A stretch of DNA of 9,053 bases, from NCBI GenBank assembly GCA_030618495.1, contig JAUXDE010000072.1, positions 1-9,053 on the forward strand, given 5' to 3'. The DNA comes from Clostridia bacterium. Its GTDB lineage: Bacteria > UBA6262 > WVXT01 > JAUXBS01. This document shows, piece after piece, positions 6,288-9,053 of the stretch. A model generated the notes under the pieces. The model ran no database searches and was not told the DNA's origin. It saw nothing but the letters and a program-made list of their open reading frames with translations. Positions within the stretch are counted from its first letter, which is position 1; each line of letters opens with the position of its first letter. The position numbers and the translations under genes were made by a program.

Positions 6288-6340
6288 GGAGAGGTACCCA
6301 AGTGGCTGATTCACAGGAGGGGGTTTGCTAACCCGACCGA
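6288..6340 (+). pseudogene. Degenerate tRNA-Ser(GCU) 5' half
   Basis: GGAGAGGTACCCAAGTGGCTGA (6288-6309) matches the acceptor strand, positions 8-9 and the D arm of tRNA-Ser. After an irregular stretch, GGGTTTGCTAACCC (6321-6334) looks like an anticodon arm with GCT at 6327-6329, though its stem pairs poorly as a 7-nt loop. No long variable arm, no GGTTCGAATCC-type T arm and no 3' acceptor strand follow. It is therefore a truncated or decayed tRNA gene. Confidence 0.6.
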
Positions 6341-6454
6341 AGAAAAAGTAACCTACCGACGATAATCTTATTAATCCTTTAATTTATTGATGATTTCGTA
6401 TTTTGAGTATTTGTATGCATTGATGGTATTTTAGGTCTTTTCTTCTATAGTAGG

Positions 6455-6470
6455 GACACTATTTAGACAC
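6455..6470 (+). repeat. GACAC direct repeat with 11-bp period
   Basis: GACAC occurs at 6455-6459 and 6466-6470, one helical turn apart, within GGGACACTATTTAGACACC. It could be a protein-binding site upstream of the 6506 promoter or the scar of an insertion-sequence end. There is no further support. Confidence 0.25.
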
Positions 6471-6505
6471 CAGTGGATGTTACCATTCTCACGCTAATTC
6501 AATTC

Positions 6506-6534
6506 TTGACAAGATATCTGTAGTGTGATAGAAT
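6506..6534 (+). promoter_or_regulatory. Strong sigma70-type promoter in the AT-rich block
   Basis: TTGACA (6506-6511), a 17-nt spacer and TAGAAT (6529-6534): a perfect -35 and 5 of 6 at -10. Transcription would start about 6541-6542, at or next to an ATG (6542). It points to a leaderless small peptide mRNA or a small RNA. Confidence 0.65.
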
Positions 6535-6541
6535 CAATCAA

Positions 6542-6658
6542 ATGAAATTAATACTATTTAAACAACAGGTTGTAGTTGGTTGTGCCATAGCATATCAGAA
6601 GAAACATATTGATTATCAAAATAAAATAACGATAAACGGAATCCGGAATTCAGCGTAA
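6542..6658 (+). CDS. Possible leaderless 38-residue peptide
   Basis: An ATG-to-TAA frame of 38 codons starts at or within a nucleotide of the transcription start predicted from 6506-6534, so the mRNA would have no leader and no ribosome site. The product begins MKLILFKQQVVVGCAIAYQK and continues into a polar, basic tail. It has a short hydrophobic stretch but not a full membrane segment. A frame this short can occur by chance; a non-coding small RNA from the same promoter is equally possible. No family is recognised. Confidence 0.25.
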   Translation: MKLILFKQQVVVGCAIAYQKKHIDYQNKITINGIRNSA

Positions 6659-6703
6659 TATTTACCTTTCACTATTTTTATTCTCTCCTAAAAGTTGTTG
6701 AGG

Positions 6704-6716
6704 CCTGACCCCTATT
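6704..6716 (-). repeat. Right end of the inverted repeat pair (CCTGACCCCTATT)
   Basis: Reverse complement AATAGGGGTCAGG, the partner of 6183-6194. It contains the stop codon (TAG, 6714-6712) of the surface-protein gene, so this repeat abuts and may have shaped the gene's 3' end. Confidence 0.5.
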
Positions 6717-9053
6717 TTATTTTTACCATTTTGCCGGTTGAGCTGATGGTCTGACCTTCGTAAACAGCTTCTATCCTGTAAAAGTATAAGCCGTTTGCCA
6801 CTTCATCACCATTTTCATCGGTCCCGTCCCAACTGTACTTGTTATAACCTTCATAATATGGTGTAACGTAATCGGTCATTATCAACCGCCCCGACAGGGA
6901 ATATACCTTTATCTTTATGTAATCGGGAAATTTGCCCAGCGTGAATATTATTTCCGTACTTCCGCTGAACGGGTTGGGATAGTTCATGACCTCCGTAATC
7001 TCCGTCTGGCCGCTGACTGCGTACCCCAGTACCGCATAGATGGAAAGATGGCTTACCGTCAGCATACTCAGCCCGCTTTCGTAGTCAAAATCGGTATCCT
7101 CATCAGGCTGCCTCTCCCACGTCCCGCGATGCTCATTGAAGTAATACACCCTCAGTTTAGCATCATCCACATTGGTGCCCATGGGATAGGGCAGGGTTAC
7201 CTGCGGCCTTGTGCCTTCGAACTGCAGGTCACTGTCACCCAGGGGGGAACCACCCTCGTCTAACAGCCTAAAATCAGTCAGTGAACCTTCAAAAAGTGAT
7301 TGGTTATAAATAATTGACGGGTCTGAACTTAAAGCTTCAAGTGAAGCGTTTACCTTGTCTGCCAGGATCGGTTCAATTTCATTGTAATCCAGGAATTCGG
7401 CCGTGAGTATGATCCGGGTCAGGCTGTCTGCAGGAATGTTTATAGATGCCTCACTCGAATCATCCTCTATTATGGTGCCCTGAGTCGGCGCTAAAAACAC
7501 GTTAATAGGGAACGAATCCTCGGACAGTCCGGTTCCCGTAACTTTCAGTCTATACACATCAGGCATGGAAAAACTAATATTTTCAAACCTGCCCGTGCCA
7601 CTGCTCAACTGTATCTGCAGGGACGAAACCGCCACGTTATCCGGGTTTCCCTCCACAACGGTTAGATTAACAATACTGCTGACATTGGTTATTGGCTGAC
7701 TCTCCTTGTCCTCCACCGTTACGACAAGGTCTACTTCAGTTTCCTTCTGAGCGCCTGCGACATTTACATCCATGGTTGTATGAAATGGATCTGTCAGTAG
7801 TTTTATTCTTGCGTTAGCCGGCGGTACATCTATAGAACCCTGTGTCAGCCCGGAGGAGGCTGCAGTCACCGTACCGGTGCTTGAGCCCACCAGTATCATG
7901 GCAACGGTGGCAATGCCTCCCACAGCATTAACTTCCAGGCTGCCTGAAAGAACACCCGCCCCCGAGACCGTAAAGGTTATACTGTTGATTGCCGTCGTCA
8001 CAAGGTTCCCGCCGTCGTCCGTTATGCTTGCGGTTATCGCCGCAGTTGTGATTCCGTCCGCCACCAGCTCTGCAGGGCTGGCAGTGCAGATTATTTTAGT
8101 GGAACCACCAAAAGTTATATTCACCAGCACCGTTCCCGTATCGAGCCCTGTCGACTCCGATGTCACAACAGCGGGGCCAATGCTCAGGGTGGATACCATG
8201 TGTATCGTCGCAATGCCGCCGGACGCGCTTACGGGATTCGGGTCACCTCCCGAAAGAACCCCTTCCCCTTCAATACTGAAGGTTACATCGTTCGTGGCGC
8301 CGGGTACGGTTACATCACCGCTGTCGCAAAGCCTCGCGGTTATGAGTGAAGTTGAAGCACCGTCCGCTTCTATTGATAACGGGTCTGCAGTAGCAATTAT
8401 CTTTACCGGCTCGGGCGTGGTCGTTATATCAACATTGCCTTCCGCAAGGTTGTCGGACGTTGCCGTCACAGAAGCCGTGCCCGAAATAGCCGTTGACTGC
8501 ATGTTAATCACCGCCAGCCCTCCCGATGCCAGCTTCACTGTTGCACCTGATAACGTTCCTTCACCTGACACGCTGAAAGTTACCGTGTTGGTTGCGCTCG
8601 CCACAAGCTGCTCTGAATCATCAACTAATCTTGCGGTTATAAGTGAGGTGCTTGAACTATCCGCGACTATACTTGTAGGGTCCGCTGTACAGATAAGATG
8701 GTCAGCAGCGCTCGGGTTTAGCATTATTACTTCAACCGCCCCCTCAGTCAAACCGGAACTCGTCGCCCCTACCGATGCCGTGCCTATTTCCAGGGTTGAC
8801 TTCATCATGACCGTTGCAATTCCTCCCGAAGCAGCCTTCTGCGTCGTATCAAGTAATGAGCCACCCCCGGATATACTAAAGGTTATTTCTTCTAGTGCAG
8901 AGTTAACCAACCCCCCCACGGCATCGCAAACCTCCGCCGTTACCAGCGATGTGCTTGAACTGTCTGCAAGTATAGATACATTATCAGCGTTGCAGAGGAG
9001 CTTCACCTGCCTCGGAGTTGTCTCCACCTCTATTATTCCCTGGTTCAGACTAC
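6712..9053 (-). CDS. Large secreted surface protein with invasin-type Ig repeats and C-terminal sorting/FlgD-like domain (5' end off the right edge)
   Basis: At least 780 residues. The frame stays open to the right edge, and the residues before a possible GTG start at 9027 (SLNQGIIEVETTP) are the end of another repeat, so the real start is outside. Counting from that GTG: four Ig-like (Big_1/invasin) repeats of about 100 residues at 8-108, 109-207, 208-309 and 310-405, each with a pattern like ADSSSTSLITA, then TFSVSGEGTLSG, ASGGIATV and ATSSGLTEG; a divergent beta-sandwich at about 407-511; a ZU5-like segment at about 517-668 (IPADSL near 531, LPYPMG near 612, VSHLSIYAVLG near 658); and a C-terminal domain, YPNPFSGSTEIIFTL (683-697) to GLYFYRIEAVYEGQT and GKMVKIK. 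That domain is the FlgD-Ig/type IX sorting-like tail. The protein is probably exported and cell-surface attached or released. Adhesion is inference. It is visibly more GC-rich than its neighbours. Confidence 0.88.
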   Translation of the reverse strand, partial: SLNQGIIEVETTPRQVKLLCNADNVSILADSSSTSLVTAEVCDAVGGLVNSALEEITFSISGGGSLLDTTQKAASGGIATVMMKSTLEIGTASVGATSSGLTEGAVEVIMLNPSAADHLICTADPTSIVADSSSTSLITARLVDDSEQLVASATNTVTFSVSGEGTLSGATVKLASGGLAVINMQSTAISGTASVTATSDNLAEGNVDITTTPEPVKIIATADPLSIEADGASTSLITARLCDSGDVTVPGATNDVTFSIEGEGVLSGGDPNPVSASGGIATIHMVSTLSIGPAVVTSESTGLDTGTVLVNITFGGSTKIICTASPAELVADGITTAAITASITDDGGNLVTTAINSITFTVSGAGVLSGSLEVNAVGGIATVAMILVGSSTGTVTAASSGLTQGSIDVPPANARIKLLTDPFHTTMDVNVAGAQKETEVDLVVTVEDKESQPITNVSSIVNLTVVEGNPDNVAVSSLQIQLSSGTGRFENISFSMPDVYRLKVTGTGLSEDSFPINVFLAPTQGTIIEDDSSEASINIPADSLTRIILTAEFLDYNEIEPILADKVNASLEALSSDPSIIYNQSLFEGSLTDFRLLDEGGSPLGDSDLQFEGTRPQVTLPYPMGTNVDDAKLRVYYFNEHRGTWERQPDEDTDFDYESGLSMLTVSHLSIYAVLGYAVSGQTEITEVMNYPNPFSGSTEIIFTLGKFPDYIKIKVYSLSGRLIMTDYVTPYYEGYNKYSWDGTDENGDEVANGLYFYRIEAVYEGQTISSTGKMVKIK
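7813..9053 (-). repeat. Four in-frame ~300-bp protein-coding repeats
   Basis: Units at about 8704-9006, 8407-8703, 8101-8406 and 7813-8100 encode the Ig-like repeats, and the tail of a fifth unit lies at the right edge. Units 1 and 2 share ADSSSTSL almost exactly, while unit 4 is most divergent. Repeat number could vary by recombination. Confidence 0.75.

Larger units (their letters stand above)
6169..6711. other. AT-rich intergenic block with inverted ends, tRNA-Ser fragment and promoters
   Basis: About 540 nt, visibly more AT-rich than the surface-protein gene to its right. Left to right it holds an inverted-repeat end (6183-6194), a TGACA/TGTCA mini-hairpin (6205-6222), a promoter (6237-6265), a degenerate tRNA-Ser(GCU) fragment (6288-6340), a GACAC direct repeat (6455-6470), a strong promoter (6506-6534), a 38-codon frame (6542-6658), and the opposing inverted-repeat end (6704-6716), which overlaps the stop of the next gene. 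It encodes no transposase. Confidence 0.6.

Noticed and set aside
6288-6380. A complete tRNA-Ser gene
   Set aside because: No variable arm, T arm or 3' acceptor strand follows the anticodon-like segment, and the anticodon stem pairs poorly.
9025-9027. GTG as the start codon of the surface-protein gene
   Set aside because: The frame stays open to the right edge and the upstream residues continue the Ig-repeat pattern, so this GTG is an internal valine.
7813-9053. CRISPR-like or satellite repeat array
   Set aside because: The repeat period is about 300 bp, in frame, and encodes Ig-like domains.

Overview
The window looks like a piece of chromosome from an uncultured Gram-negative bacterium of moderate GC. 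A protein ending in a FlgD-like/type IX-style C-terminal domain, a CcsA-type cytochrome maturation gene, a TMTC-like membrane/TPR protein and a DUF5674 gene together suggest a candidate phylum such as Omnitrophota or a relative. This placement is inference from gene content; no marker gene is present.

Left part (1-4928, all minus strand): a compact four-gene operon behind a near-consensus sigma70 promoter at 4900-4928. In transcription order it encodes a RidA-fold protein lacking the catalytic arginine, a CcsA/ResC-type cytochrome c assembly protein, a membrane-anchored periplasmic protein with one CxxCH haem site and a TolB-like beta-propeller, and a GT-C-like multipass membrane protein with a helical repeat tail that runs off the left edge. 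Gaps are only 21-27 nt. The simplest reading is that CcsA helps attach haem to the CxxCH protein encoded next to it, within an envelope complex that also includes the large membrane protein. The substrate and role of this complex are unknown.

Middle part (4929-6711): three small plus-strand genes (a DUF5674 protein, a conserved helical protein overlapping it by ATGA, and an unrecognised acidic protein). The module is preceded by a tRNA-Ser-like 5' fragment and followed by a second one. Both fragments have the same kind of promoter upstream (TTGCAT, 17-nt spacer, TATTAT or TAATAT) at nearly the same distance, and neither has a T arm. The second fragment lies inside a 534-bp AT-rich block bounded by short inverted repeats (AATAGGGTCAGG and CCTGACCCCTATT). 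That block also holds a strong promoter that would start a transcript at or next to the ATG of a 38-codon frame. The region looks like a site of tRNA duplication and mobile-element activity.

Right part (6712-9053, minus strand): the 3' portion of a large surface protein gene with four visible ~100-residue invasin-type Ig-like repeats, a further beta-sandwich, a ZU5-like region and a C-terminal sorting/FlgD-like domain. Its true start lies beyond the right edge.
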